Source: JAXMCK01 sp046349395
GTDB taxonomy: Bacteria > Pseudomonadota > Alphaproteobacteria > Geminicoccales > Geminicoccaceae
DNA length: 64,000 nt
NCBI GenBank assembly: GCA_046349395.1
Contig: JAXMCK010000003.1
Coordinates: forward strand, 992,001-1,056,000
Direction: 5' to 3'
Part shown: positions 55,205 to 64,000 of the stretch, piece after piece
How the letters are laid out: every line of letters begins with the position of its first letter
How positions within the stretch are numbered: the stretch's first letter is position 1
The notes under the pieces: model-generated
The model's database searches: none
The model's input: only the letters and a program-made list of their open reading frames with translations
What the model was told of the DNA's origin: nothing
Program-made: the position numbers and the translations under genes

Positions 55205-58200
55205 TAGGGGCGGTGACTGTTGACGACAGCGCCTCGCAGGCGCTCCGCCGTCTCCGCCTCGGTCGCACGCACGGGCGTCCGTACCGCTGAGAGATAATTG
55301 AGCAACTCGATGACACGCTGCTGCCGGTACCAGTAGTCCGGCAGGCTGTTCTTGAACCAGTCGAGGGCACTCGCCAGCTGCTCGGTCTCGGCAGCGATGT
55401 GGATGCCGTACAGCACATGACGCAGAAGGCCGCCAGCGAAGCCCTCAAGCTCTCGGTTCTCCGCTCGATCCTGGCTGCCTGCTCGCCGCAGATTGCGCCG
55501 CCCGAGCTCACCCGCCGTCTTGAGGCGAACCTTGTTCGGCACGCTGCTGCCCAGCAGCGGCCTATAGCTCTCAACCCCGAAGCCGCGGGCCATCTCCTGG
55601 AACGCGGCCGAGCGACCTTCACCGGCGCGCTCAAGGTCCAGCCCCTTGACGTAGAATCGCTCCTCCGGGGTCAGCTCGCTCCAGGTCTCGCGGGCCAATC
55701 CGTCCGGCACCAGAAAGTCGGATGCAATCCTGACGGCACGACGAAGTAAGCGCTCGACTTCCGACACCTCGCCGGATGCGCGCTCGCGCAGCACCTCCGA
55801 GGCAACCGGCCGGCCGTCGATCGTGGAGTAGCGCGTCAGGACTTCGAGCGCCGCGGCGTAGGCGCCAAGTTGGTAATCGGCGTCACCAAAATTCGGCTCC
55901 TCACCTTCGTCAAGTGCCCGCATTGCTTCAAGTTTGGCAACTACCGCCTGCTCAACGGGTCGTTGTAGCCGGCGAATGTGGCCCGGATAGTCACCCAGCC
56001 GTTGTCGCAACACAAGCAGCACGGTGCCCTGGACATAGTGGCCTTCGCGGGTGGCGCTCTCAGTTTCGGTGGCAACACACCAACCTGCGGTTACCTTCAG
56101 CCCGGCGGCCCAAAGGATCTCCGCTAGATCGGCCCAAACACGAACGTCCTGATGGGTGAACATGACGACCTGAAAGCCGTCGCCCGGCATTTGCTGTGCC
56201 ATGGCCGCATAGGCCTCGACCATGGCGCGTCGAAATGCAACACTGTCTCCCCGAATCGCTAGTGAGCGGCGACTATCCCAAGTCCAATCTGGCCGAGGTG
56301 GCCGCTTTGCCAGCCAAGAAATGAAATACTCCGTGATCTCGTGATAGTGAATAGCATCGGCATAGGGTGGATCAGTTATCCAGATTGATGCAGGTTTTGC
56401 AATATCAACTGCCGGTACGACTGCAATCTCGGATTGGCCATGTATCTTTAGTGTACCAGTTTCGGAAACTAAATTGCCTCGCATGTAATAAAAAGATCTT
56501 GACCCATAGTTCAGAAAACAATTTAAGGCTTGATTGTAAAATACATGATCTGTTCCATCCGTTAAGCCCCCTGTCCGATTTGGTGAAGGCGTGAGAGATC
56601 GCCATTGAGTCATTTTGGAGAGGAAGTCCAGACAACGGCAGAATATCAAATCGAGTGCCGGACGAACAATTAGGTCGCTATATTCGAGCGAGCGCTCCCG
56701 GAGCAGCGCACCAATTAGAAGATGCCGGGGCGGAAAGAGATGGTGCCAGTGCGTCCAACCGCGCGTGCGGATCGGCTCGTCGGTCTTATCACCCGGCTCG
56801 ATCCGGCTGTCCGGGACTAAGCCCCTCGATTGCCAATCGGCGAGGTTCTCTTGCACGATCGACTCGACGTGTCGCTCGCGAGCAAGATCTTCTTCGCGCG
56901 CGGCGGTGAAGAAAATCCGGCCGTCTGGCGTTAGCCACTGGATCGCGTAGAGCCGCTCCTGGAAGACATCGTCAGACTTCGGGGCGAAATCCTGCGGGTC
57001 CCAAGGCCGGAGGTCATTGGCGCTCAGCTCGGCGTAGCGGTTCCGGCAGCCCTCGAAGCGCCGGCGGTCTTTGGCTTCCTCGGTCCCGTCGCGGTAGCGG
57101 CTCCGCAGTCGCGCTTCTCCGCGCAGTCGCTCGATTGAAGTCCGCCGCTCCCGCCCATCCAAGGTGAAGCGAAGGTCACCGCCCTCGACCGTGCCTTGCT
57201 CGGCTATTGCGAGTTTGTCGTTGTCGATGCCATCTTCAACCTCGATTTCGAAGCGCCGGGCGTCAGCATCGGGCACGAGCCGAGCCACCGTCCGATAGTT
57301 CCGGCTGATCACCCAGCTCGGCGCGAGAGGCACCCGCCAGCCGGTGTTCGGGTCCAGTACCTCGACGCAGTAAAGATACGCCTTGGCCCGGTTTGCGATC
57401 CGTACGCGCACCTCCCCGTCACCGGGATCGTGGACCAGAAAGAGATCACGACCATATCGGACTACCGTTCCAGTCGCCGCGAGCTTCCAAGCATCTTCGT
57501 CGGCATCGCGACGTGCCTCGATCCGATATGACCGACTGAGCTGATCCGGCACCAGCTCAAGCACCATACCGTAAGCCTCATTGATCTGCCTCGTCTCCAG
57601 CAGCGGAACCTGCCAACCCGTACTGGGGCACCTGACTGTGTGGGGGGGGTCGTCAGGCTCAATTGCGCGGCCGGCACGATCGACCCGCCAGCCGTGCCGC
57701 CAGCGGGTCGGCGCCTCTGCGGCAAGCCGAAGATCGCGCTCGTCCCCATCATGCTCGATGCCGAGGCGGACGATCTCGGCTTCGACACCCTGAACGATCG
57801 CTTTCTGCGCCGCGGCGATCCTCGACCGTGTTTCGTCGCTCCCCCCAACGATGTTGAGCGCGCCCCAGGTGAGGAGGCAGGCAATCGGATTGAGATCGGA
57901 GGCGTAGACGTCGCAGCCGAGACGCGCCGCCTCGAAGGGAATCGAGCCGCCCCCACAGAACGCATCGCCTACCAGGGGCCGCTCACCTAAGCGGCGCTTG
58001 CCAAGCTCCCCGATAAGCTGCGGGAAGGAATTGGCGCTCGTGCCGAGATATGCGTTGACCTCGTCCCAGATGTCGTCAAGGGCGCTGTCGGGCAGCTCCT
58101 CGGGCCGGATCGTATTTGGCGGGGCGAGCTTCTCGTCGAGTCCCATCCGCTGGAACGCCTCGACCTCCACCGCCTCTCGGATACAGCGATCGACGCCGCG

Positions 58201-58602
58201 CTTCCACGCGTACTCGCCGTTCCTAAACTCGATAGCCCGGGACCAAGACGTCTCCGAGACCAGCTCCATCACACGAGAGATGTGTGCCTTAGTGAAGCGC
58301 TTCTTCCGCTTCAGCAGCCCGTCCCTGTCCATCAGCATGAGCTTCAGGAAGATCTCGCGGTCTCGGTCGGGCTCCTTGTTGGGAAGAAGCAGACCAAGGA
58401 TCACCGCGCGAACGAGGATCAGAGGCTTGCGCCCCTTCCAATAACTTCCGAGCGCGGTCAGCGTCTGCCCAGCTCCAGCTTTCCGTTCCTTGTAGCACTC
58501 TTTGGATAGCTTCGAGACCGGAAGCTGAACCTCAATGAAACTCCTGGTGTCTTCTGCCGCCAGCTCGCTGCAGGGCGTATTGGCAGCTGCGGCGCTGATC
58601 AT
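55204..58602 (-). CDS. DUF1156 DNA methylase (adenine-N6 type)
   Basis: A 1132-residue DNA methyltransferase. The N-terminus (IEVQLPVSKLSKECYKERKAG) is the DUF1156 signature. SAM-binding motif I is GDAFCGGGSIPFEAARLGC (212-230) with YASDLNPIA following. The catalytic motif DPPY lies in WITDPPYADAIHY at about residue 744, which points to amino-group (N6-adenine or N4-cytosine) methylation. A long variable insert separates the motifs. It is the third gene of an operon, with a 4-nt overlap to DUF3780 and a 1-nt overlap to the helicase start. I infer self/non-self marking in an anti-phage system, by association. An AT-rich patch around 56390-56640 is unlike its surroundings. Confidence 0.92.
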   Translation of the reverse strand: MISAAAANTPCSELAAEDTRSFIEVQLPVSKLSKECYKERKAGAGQTLTALGSYWKGRKPLILVRAVILGLLLPNKEPDRDREIFLKLMLMDRDGLLKRKKRFTKAHISRVMELVSETSWSRAIEFRNGEYAWKRGVDRCIREAVEVEAFQRMGLDEKLAPPNTIRPEELPDSALDDIWDEVNAYLGTSANSFPQLIGELGKRRLGERPLVGDAFCGGGSIPFEAARLGCDVYASDLNPIACLLTWGALNIVGGSDETRSRIAAAQKAIVQGVEAEIVRLGIEHDGDERDLRLAAEAPTRWRHGWRVDRAGRAIEPDDPPHTVRCPSTGWQVPLLETRQINEAYGMVLELVPDQLSRSYRIEARRDADEDAWKLAATGTVVRYGRDLFLVHDPGDGEVRVRIANRAKAYLYCVEVLDPNTGWRVPLAPSWVISRNYRTVARLVPDADARRFEIEVEDGIDNDKLAIAEQGTVEGGDLRFTLDGRERRTSIERLRGEARLRSRYRDGTEEAKDRRRFEGCRNRYAELSANDLRPWDPQDFAPKSDDVFQERLYAIQWLTPDGRIFFTAAREEDLARERHVESIVQENLADWQSRGLVPDSRIEPGDKTDEPIRTRGWTHWHHLFPPRHLLIGALLRERSLEYSDLIVRPALDLIFCRCLDFLSKMTQWRSLTPSPNRTGGLTDGTDHVFYNQALNCFLNYGSRSFYYMRGNLVSETGTLKIHGQSEIAVVPAVDIAKPASIWITDPPYADAIHYHEITEYFISWLAKRPPRPDWTWDSRRSLAIRGDSVAFRRAMVEAYAAMAQQMPGDGFQVVMFTHQDVRVWADLAEILWAAGLKVTAGWCVATETESATREGHYVQGTVLLVLRQRLGDYPGHIRRLQRPVEQAVVAKLEAMRALDEGEEPNFGDADYQLGAYAAALEVLTRYSTIDGRPVASEVLRERASGEVSEVERLLRRAVRIASDFLVPDGLARETWSELTPEERFYVKGLDLERAGEGRSAAFQEMARGFGVESYRPLLGSSVPNKVRLKTAGELGRRNLRRAGSQDRAENRELEGFAGGLLRHVLYGIHIAAETEQLASALDWFKNSLPDYWYRQQRVIELLNYLSAVRTPVRATEAETAERLRGAVVNSHRP

Positions 58603-59264
58603 TCCTCGTCCCAGATGCCGTGGCCGGCATGAAAGGAGTCCGCTGGCGCCTCCGCCAAGTCTGAGAACAGCGCGCCCTGGTTAGCATCCGCACGGTTCGG
58701 TAGCTTTCCCCGGCGGCGATACTCGGCCGCTGTGGTCTGTGCGGTGGCGGTCACGATCGGGTTCTCCGTCAGCGCGAAGCGAATAGCTTTCCGCCACCCT
58801 AAATTGTGCCGGCTGTGATGCGCAGTCTGGGCCGCGGTCATTGTGTACAGCCACCATCGCTCCTCTGGGGCGAGGCCGCGCCAGTTCTGAATCGCGTTAG
58901 GGATCAGCGTCGGTTCGGCATCCTCCACCGCCCAGGCGAGCAGGACCAGCTCCTTGCCGAGCAGCCGCGCGATGGGATTGTCACCGGCTTTGAACTTCGC
59001 CGCCTTCATGCCGGCTGTTCGTAGGCGGCGATTGAGCTCCTCCTCCAAGGCGTCGACGATCTTGAGCCACCGCGGACGGTCGAGCATGCAGCGCAGGTTG
59101 GCGGCGATCAGCGCGGGGCCGACGAGATCGCGCTCGAACACCTCGTAGATCATGATCTCCGACTGGTTGGAACGAGGTATGGCGACAACGAAGTGATGAT
59201 GCTCGTGCTCCGGTGCGTGACCGAAACCGATGACCTTGACGCTCCCATTGCTCCGACCGGTCAC
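58599..59264 (-). CDS. DUF3780 family protein
   Basis: A 221-residue protein that I recognise as DUF3780 from its start (SVKVIGFGHAPEHEHHHFVVAIPRS) and its conserved interior (EERWWLYTMTAAQTAHHSRHNLGWRKAIRFALTENPI). The family co-occurs with DUF499 and DUF1156 proteins in defence islands and is sometimes labelled anti-phage associated. Its biochemical role is unknown. The GTG at 59264 overlaps the DUF499 stop codon (GTGA), and its own stop overlaps the methylase ATG. Those overlaps fix the start. Confidence 0.9.
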   Translation of the reverse strand: MTGRSNGSVKVIGFGHAPEHEHHHFVVAIPRSNQSEIMIYEVFERDLVGPALIAANLRCMLDRPRWLKIVDALEEELNRRLRTAGMKAAKFKAGDNPIARLLGKELVLLAWAVEDAEPTLIPNAIQNWRGLAPEERWWLYTMTAAQTAHHSRHNLGWRKAIRFALTENPIVTATAQTTAAEYRRRGKLPNRADANQGALFSDLAEAPADSFHAGHGIWDEE

Positions 59265-62200
59265 TGGCGGACCTCGTCCGCCTTTAGCAGCTCGCCCAGC
59301 TCTTTGGCCGCTTCCACGAGTGCTGTGCCGCTTGCGAACCGCGTGCTGTCGATCCGCAGTGTCACATCGGCCGCGCCATCGTCGGTTAGCTGGCCTATGA
59401 GGTCGACCAGGATGGCCTCGACCTTCTCGGCCGAGCGAGCGATCTTGGGTCCGAAGGACATGACGATATAGTCGTCCGAATCGCCCGGCCGGGAAACATT
59501 CAGATCCGCGCCCACCGCCTCCGCCCGGTGCCGCTTGAGGCACTCCAGGATCTTGAACGCCCGGCCCCTGTCGCTGGTGGTGAGTCGGCGACGCCACGTC
59601 GCCGGGCGCGTGAGGTCGGGCTGGAAGGTCTGCTCGCCCCCGTCTGAGACCTTGGGCACGTCGACACGCAACGGCTCGGACCAGATCCCGTCCGCCTCGC
59701 CGATCGCGAGCAGGAGATCGCGGCCCTCGGGTACGGCAACGTCACTGCTGTCACAGACACCCCCGATGCGTGGATTCGATCCGTCGAACGTGTATCGGAT
59801 TGTACCCTTCGGAATCGCCTTCAGGGTCACTTTGTGGCCACCGTCACGGTAGGCGAGTTCGTACTTCAGCGTGATAGGATTGACCTCGCTGCGTGGCTCG
59901 CCCGACTCGTGTTCCCCTGAGCTGTCGACGGCCAGGAACGAGACCTTCAGCGCCGTCGTCTCGATTCGGCCGTTCTGAACGATGGGCGAGTTGATGCTGG
60001 CCGGCGACCCGCCCTCCTCGTAGTGAACCCGATCGCCGAGCTTGGCGCTGACCTGGAAGACGACCTTGCCGGTCGTTTCGTCGCGCGTCAGCCGGTTCAG
60101 CACGACGCTGGTCTTCTCCTTCGGGAAAGGGCCGCGGCGGACGTAGCCCACGCCGTCGTCGCGCCAAGCATCTTTCCGGATCGCCGAGGTCTTCATCGTC
60201 TCGTGACCGCCCGGTGGCAGGAAGTACCATTCAGGCAGTCGTGCCACGGTCTCCATCAGCTCGCGCCAGCTCGCCTCTTGGGCCGTAAAGATGAAGTGCT
60301 CGAACTCGCCCCGCAGCTCGTCGCTGTCGACGTCCCGCCGAAACTTTCTCTCGTCGTCGAGGGTATCCAGGATCGCGAGCTGCCCGACGAACTCGTTGCC
60401 GCTGAAGTCCAACTTTAGGCTCGCGACCTCTAGATTGCCCGTTGCGACGTCCGGGAGGTGAAGCTGGGTGAAGGTCTCGCGCAGCGCAGATCGGAATGCG
60501 GTGATGTTGCGGTCCAAAGCCGCACGAGCCTGCTGCATTTCCGGTTGTGCGTCCGTGTAGCGCAGCGCCTCGAACTCGGCGATCTGGTCCTGTGCCGCCT
60601 TCATATAGGCCGCCGCCCGGGACACCTCGGTGAAAGTTTCGGAGCCGCATAGGAATAGCAGCCGGTTCCGCCAGATCTGATTCGCCCAAAAGGCCTTGAG
60701 GTCGGGATTAAGCCCGGCGTGGGTGGGCTGGCTGATGACCAGGACGACATCATTAGGACCCAGCGCATCACGAATGTCGTCGATGGTCGGGAATACGAGC
60801 AGCTTCTGGTAGGCGTGCCGTTGATCGCCGATGCGCTGCAGGGAAGAGCCAGCTGGGTCGAACGATCTCCGGAGATAGGCCGCGACCTCCATGCGCCGGG
60901 CATCGTCATTCAGCATCTCGGCGCGGTCGCGGATCGCCGATGCTACGTTCTTGACGTTGCGATAGTGCCAACGCCCGTCCGTCCGGCGGTGCAGGTACCA
61001 GCTGGACTCCTCAAGTTTAGTGAGTAGCGCGACGTTGGCGCCGGAGACGTCGCGCCCGGGCTGGCACAGGTAGGCGGCGATCTCCTCGGGTGTCAGGCCC
61101 TGGAGCGCATTGGGCCCAACAGCGAGCGACGACAGGTACAGCAGCTTCGCGGCATCGGAGCCGAGTTCGTTGCCCAGATCACGCGAAAGAGCCTCGGCGA
61201 CGGCGTTGCCTTGCACATTGGCCACGTCCCGACTGCGGGCATTGTTGAGCGACGGGTTGATCCGTTCCAACGTCGCGGCCACGTCCTGGTCTGCAAAATC
61301 GAGCACAGACGGATGAATTAGCGAGACGGCCTGGGCACCACCGCTCTGCCAGAGATCGGCGACCATTCGCCGGCATAACCGCAGCATCTCGCGCGTCTGC
61401 TGGAATCCCGGGTTCTCGCGGAAACGGGCAAACAGCTCGTGGAGGCCGGGATGGAAAGGGTAGCTCTCGGCAACCTCCTGCGCCCAGCGGGCATAAGAGC
61501 CCGGCACCACCCCCTGCTGCACCGCCGTGTCAAAGGCGGAGGCGTAGGCCTGTCCCACCGCCGACCGTGCAGGCGCCTCGGGCAGCCGCTCGAAGAGACG
61601 ACTGCGCAGGATAGCATAGAGTTCCGTGCTGTCGAGGCGGACCGGCACGATGTCGAGCGCGCCGCGCCCAACCTCCTGGCTCGCATTGTCGATCGCCTGC
61701 TGGATGCGCAAGCTTCCGTCGCCCCACGCACCAGCAAGGTCGCTGATGACCAAGCAGGTATTGGGAAGACGACCACTGCCGATCGCGTTCATCAGGTTGG
61801 CGAGCGCCAGCGCCAGCCTGTCGGCCTCACTGGTCGACGGACCGGCCTGTCTGGCTCCCAGGCTGACGAAGAACGGCGGCAACTCGTCGAGGAGGATCAG
61901 CGCCGGCTCGTCCCCGAGCACCCGAGCCCAGGTCGATGGTCCCGGCACATCGCTCGACGGCTGCCAGCGATGCTCACATCCGAGCGCGCGAAAGAGCGTG
62001 ACCCAGAGATACTCCGACGTGTCCGTCTCACGGCCGCTGAACGCTGCAACGCGCACTGGTCGGTCATCGACCAAGACGCCGATTTGCTGAAGGATGGCTT
62101 TGCGATGGGCTGGCTCCCTCGCCAGAAGCGCCGTCGCCAGTAGATTGTGGGTCTTGCCTCCACCCATCGCCTGCTTCAGGCGGAAGATTCCTTGGTCGCT

Positions 62201-62449
62201 CCGCCCCATGAGACGCTCGAAGACCTGCCGCAGCAGGACGGCCATCCCCTCGGTGACGTGCGTTTCCGCGAAAAACTCTCGGGCGTCGAGGCGCGGCAAG
62301 TCCGCGATCTCTGCCACGGTGTCACTCTGGCCCCGCCCGAACGCAGACTGTCGTGGCGCGCAGGCCGTGGCGAGGATCGCCAGTGGTTGAGACGAGTTAC
62401 CTATGGCCAAATGACGTGCCCAGATATTTGTACTGCTGTTCGACGGCAC
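59261..62449 (-). CDS. DUF499 family AAA+ ATPase
   Basis: A 1062-residue ATPase. Walker A is AMGGGKTH (94-101), preceded by HVTEGMAVLLRQVFERL, and Walker B is ALILLDEL (183-190). The pair matches DUF499 (‘TEGM…GGGKTH’). The C-terminal half is variable and probably contacts DNA or the partner proteins. A GTG at 62449 is the longest start; the first ~40 residues do not look like the family, so the true start may be internal. It is first in the coupled operon DUF499–DUF3780–DUF1156–PLD/SNF2 helicase. Function is inferred as an energy source for sensing or restricting foreign DNA. Confidence 0.92.
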   Translation of the reverse strand: MPSNSSTNIWARHLAIGNSSQPLAILATACAPRQSAFGRGQSDTVAEIADLPRLDAREFFAETHVTEGMAVLLRQVFERLMGRSDQGIFRLKQAMGGGKTHNLLATALLAREPAHRKAILQQIGVLVDDRPVRVAAFSGRETDTSEYLWVTLFRALGCEHRWQPSSDVPGPSTWARVLGDEPALILLDELPPFFVSLGARQAGPSTSEADRLALALANLMNAIGSGRLPNTCLVISDLAGAWGDGSLRIQQAIDNASQEVGRGALDIVPVRLDSTELYAILRSRLFERLPEAPARSAVGQAYASAFDTAVQQGVVPGSYARWAQEVAESYPFHPGLHELFARFRENPGFQQTREMLRLCRRMVADLWQSGGAQAVSLIHPSVLDFADQDVAATLERINPSLNNARSRDVANVQGNAVAEALSRDLGNELGSDAAKLLYLSSLAVGPNALQGLTPEEIAAYLCQPGRDVSGANVALLTKLEESSWYLHRRTDGRWHYRNVKNVASAIRDRAEMLNDDARRMEVAAYLRRSFDPAGSSLQRIGDQRHAYQKLLVFPTIDDIRDALGPNDVVLVISQPTHAGLNPDLKAFWANQIWRNRLLFLCGSETFTEVSRAAAYMKAAQDQIAEFEALRYTDAQPEMQQARAALDRNITAFRSALRETFTQLHLPDVATGNLEVASLKLDFSGNEFVGQLAILDTLDDERKFRRDVDSDELRGEFEHFIFTAQEASWRELMETVARLPEWYFLPPGGHETMKTSAIRKDAWRDDGVGYVRRGPFPKEKTSVVLNRLTRDETTGKVVFQVSAKLGDRVHYEEGGSPASINSPIVQNGRIETTALKVSFLAVDSSGEHESGEPRSEVNPITLKYELAYRDGGHKVTLKAIPKGTIRYTFDGSNPRIGGVCDSSDVAVPEGRDLLLAIGEADGIWSEPLRVDVPKVSDGGEQTFQPDLTRPATWRRRLTTSDRGRAFKILECLKRHRAEAVGADLNVSRPGDSDDYIVMSFGPKIARSAEKVEAILVDLIGQLTDDGAADVTLRIDSTRFASGTALVEAAKELGELLKADEVRQ

Positions 62450-62819
62450 AACTCAGCTGATCCGATGCCCATCGTAACCGTCGAGACAAGCCCTCCATAG
62501 GCTTTCACCCGATCGCGTACAACGACTTCACCAGTGTGGATGATGTGGCATCGGGGCGGACCGGTGAAAGACAGTATACATACTCGAATTGTGGGATCTC
62601 CTCCTCCAGTTTCCTCCGCGAGGGCCGCCAAGACTCATCTAGTCTGGTCAGGTACAGGCGAGCAAGCCTCGACATAAGTAAGGCGAATGCAAGTCTAAGT
62701 CATAGATGCAAGAGACTTTGCCTAATCGTGCAAGCAGGGGTCGGTGATAGAGCCAGGCCGGCAGAGCGGGGGCGCAGGAGCCACCGCTCAGGCGGCCAAC
62801 TGGGAACAGCTAGCAAGCA
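62450..62819. other. Promoter region upstream of the DUF499 operon
   Basis: 370 bp between the stop of the edge gene (62820) and the DUF499 start, with both genes on the minus strand. It should contain the operon promoter. No terminator hairpin, operator or small gene is evident to me. Confidence 0.5.
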
Positions 62820-64000
62820 TTATCTGGTCTCGTCCACCTGCTGCTTTGGCTGAAGCGCCTCCACAAGCTGGGTGTGCCGGTCTCGGTCACGTACAAAGGG
62901 CCAGAGCCGGTCCGCCGCAAACGCCTGCGTGCGGGCGACAATGCTCTCGTCAAACGACGCCCAGCCTAAGGGAACGGCGTATCCGGATGAGGCGCCGATC
63001 GGCGCATGAACGAGCGCTGCCACCGCGATCCGCGGCACGATCATGATCTCTAGCGCGGGCGGAATATCGCTGGAATCTGCGCCCAGCACCTCTTCAAACG
63101 TTCTGTCGGTAAACCAAGCGGCCTTGCCGGTGAATAGACAGACTGCTCGGAGTTCGACGGTGCTCGCGGGAGCAATAGACGCGATTCCGCGGCGTAGGTA
63201 GGAAAGCATATCCCTTTGCTGAGTGGTCGCTCCCCATAAAGGCGTCTGCGGTGCCACGGAAAAAAGAAACTCTGGCTGCTCGGCACCGCCGCGCAATCCG
63301 TACTCGACCACGTCAAGAAGTCGCTTCGCGTTGGCTTGGCTGTAGAGCGGGCCGATGACAGGCACCGTTTTGCGATCTGCGCGCGGCTCGCCTGCGCGCC
63401 CGACTGCCTCCCGCCAGTAGCGATTCACGTTCAGGCCGGCCCTCGTGACGAACACCTTCAGAAAGTCAGGCGCAAGCTCTGCAAGAGCCTCATAGGCCTG
63501 GGGTGCCCTTACTTGGTTGGCGTTAACCTTGAGGCCATCGACTAGCATGGCGGCCGCGCTCTCGATTTGCGGCCGGTCGGCTATTTCATGTTCGGCTCGC
63601 CACAAGCCGAGGTCTATCTCAGGGAGGCTGGGCGCGGATGCCTGTGCGAACGCACGGATGCGGACAGGTACCTGAAAGCGGTCCTTGGGAACGACCCTGT
63701 CCACCGAGTACAAGTCCCTCTGCTGAATCTGCTCGCGATCGCGGCGCTCGGCAAGTTCATGAAAAAATCTGTTGAAGCGCTCAAATATCCTGTCCCCGAC
63801 CTTACCCGTTCCAGCAGGATCGCTGATCGACAATTCTGGCAGCGCGAGTTCCACGGAGTCCAGGGAGCGCGGTGCCTGCGGCGCAATCGCAAGTAGGTCA
63901 AACCCCAGGTCGCGACGGCGTTCCTCCACAGTGTAAATGGCAGGATCGTCAGTTCCCTCCCTGAAGAGCGCGTCGCCTGCGGATGTAAGCCAGAGACGGC
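62820..64000 (-). CDS. Hypothetical island protein, 5' end beyond window edge
   Basis: At least 393 codons, open to the window edge: the frame continues upstream of the GTG at 63929 as …DALFREGTDDPAIYTVEERRRDLGFDLL, so the start is outside. I recognise no family. The visible part is mixed alpha/beta (FLFSVAPQTPLWGATTQQRDMLSYL; ELRAVCLFTGKAAWFTDRTFEEVLG) and lacks clear catalytic motifs or membrane segments. Directly upstream of the DUF499 operon on the same strand, it may belong to the same defence island. Confidence 0.8.
   Translation of the reverse strand, partial: RLWLTSAGDALFREGTDDPAIYTVEERRRDLGFDLLAIAPQAPRSLDSVELALPELSISDPAGTGKVGDRIFERFNRFFHELAERRDREQIQQRDLYSVDRVVPKDRFQVPVRIRAFAQASAPSLPEIDLGLWRAEHEIADRPQIESAAAMLVDGLKVNANQVRAPQAYEALAELAPDFLKVFVTRAGLNVNRYWREAVGRAGEPRADRKTVPVIGPLYSQANAKRLLDVVEYGLRGGAEQPEFLFSVAPQTPLWGATTQQRDMLSYLRRGIASIAPASTVELRAVCLFTGKAAWFTDRTFEEVLGADSSDIPPALEIMIVPRIAVAALVHAPIGASSGYAVPLGWASFDESIVARTQAFAADRLWPFVRDRDRHTQLVEALQPKQQVDETR

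Noticed and set aside
62536..62853. A plus-strand ORF in the DUF499 upstream region.
   Set aside because: It has a low-complexity, Ser/Arg-rich product with no ribosome site and overlaps the end of the edge gene.

Overview
The first 27.7 kb are a gene-dense, GC-rich bacterial chromosome with an alphaproteobacterial gene set: an SUV3-type helicase coupled to an Hsp15-like S4 protein, the DUF3576 lipoprotein–leuS–lptE–holA run, an RpoH sigma factor with its RpoH box, a c550-like cytochrome, and DUF5939-type guanylate/adenylate cyclase. I would place it in the Rhodospirillales/Geminicoccales area, but only weakly. This half runs: htpG (cut by the window edge), methyltransferase, cyclase, SUV3 helicase and S4 protein, cytochrome c, YggS, JmjC-type cupin, three tandem porins plus a short outer-membrane protein, DUF3576–leuS–lptE–holA, two ABC permeases, a SOUL protein, peroxiredoxin, YqgE, rpoH, an RluD-type pseudouridine synthase, a small membrane protein, a TrmA/RumA-type methyltransferase and tRNA-Glu(CTC).

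From the tRNA to the right edge (27.7-64 kb) the content changes to an accessory island. Apart from transposon genes, every gene in it is on the minus strand. It has three kinds of cargo. (1) At 30.8-39.1 kb is a four-gene operon: Trypco2 protein, trypsin-like protease fused to an iSTAND-like module, MoxR AAA+ ATPase, and a 1710-residue vWA-like polytopic membrane protein. I read it as a peptidase/MoxR conflict (anti-invader) system with an unusual membrane component. It is the most novel object here. (2) At 39.5-45.1 kb is a mobile-element replication module: excisionase-like HTH, CHC2/Toprim primase-like protein, ATPase and small accessory proteins. No integrase is in view. (3) At 50-62.4 kb is a translationally coupled defence-type operon: DUF499 ATPase, DUF3780, DUF1156 DNA methylase and a PLD–SNF2 helicase. 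A gene cut by the right edge lies upstream of it.

Three complete insertion sequences can be delimited to the base. An IS66 element at 28135-30680 (target duplication CTTATTCG) sits in non-coding DNA. An IS21 element at 46982-49471 (duplication CCCCGGAA) splits an unknown gene of 398 codons. A second IS66 element at 52461-55059 (duplication TGTCGAAG) splits the PLD–SNF2 helicase 48 codons after its start. Removing each of the last two with one duplication copy restores an uninterrupted frame. These look like recent knock-outs of island genes by intact transposons, so the DUF499/DUF1156 system is probably without its helicase in this strain.
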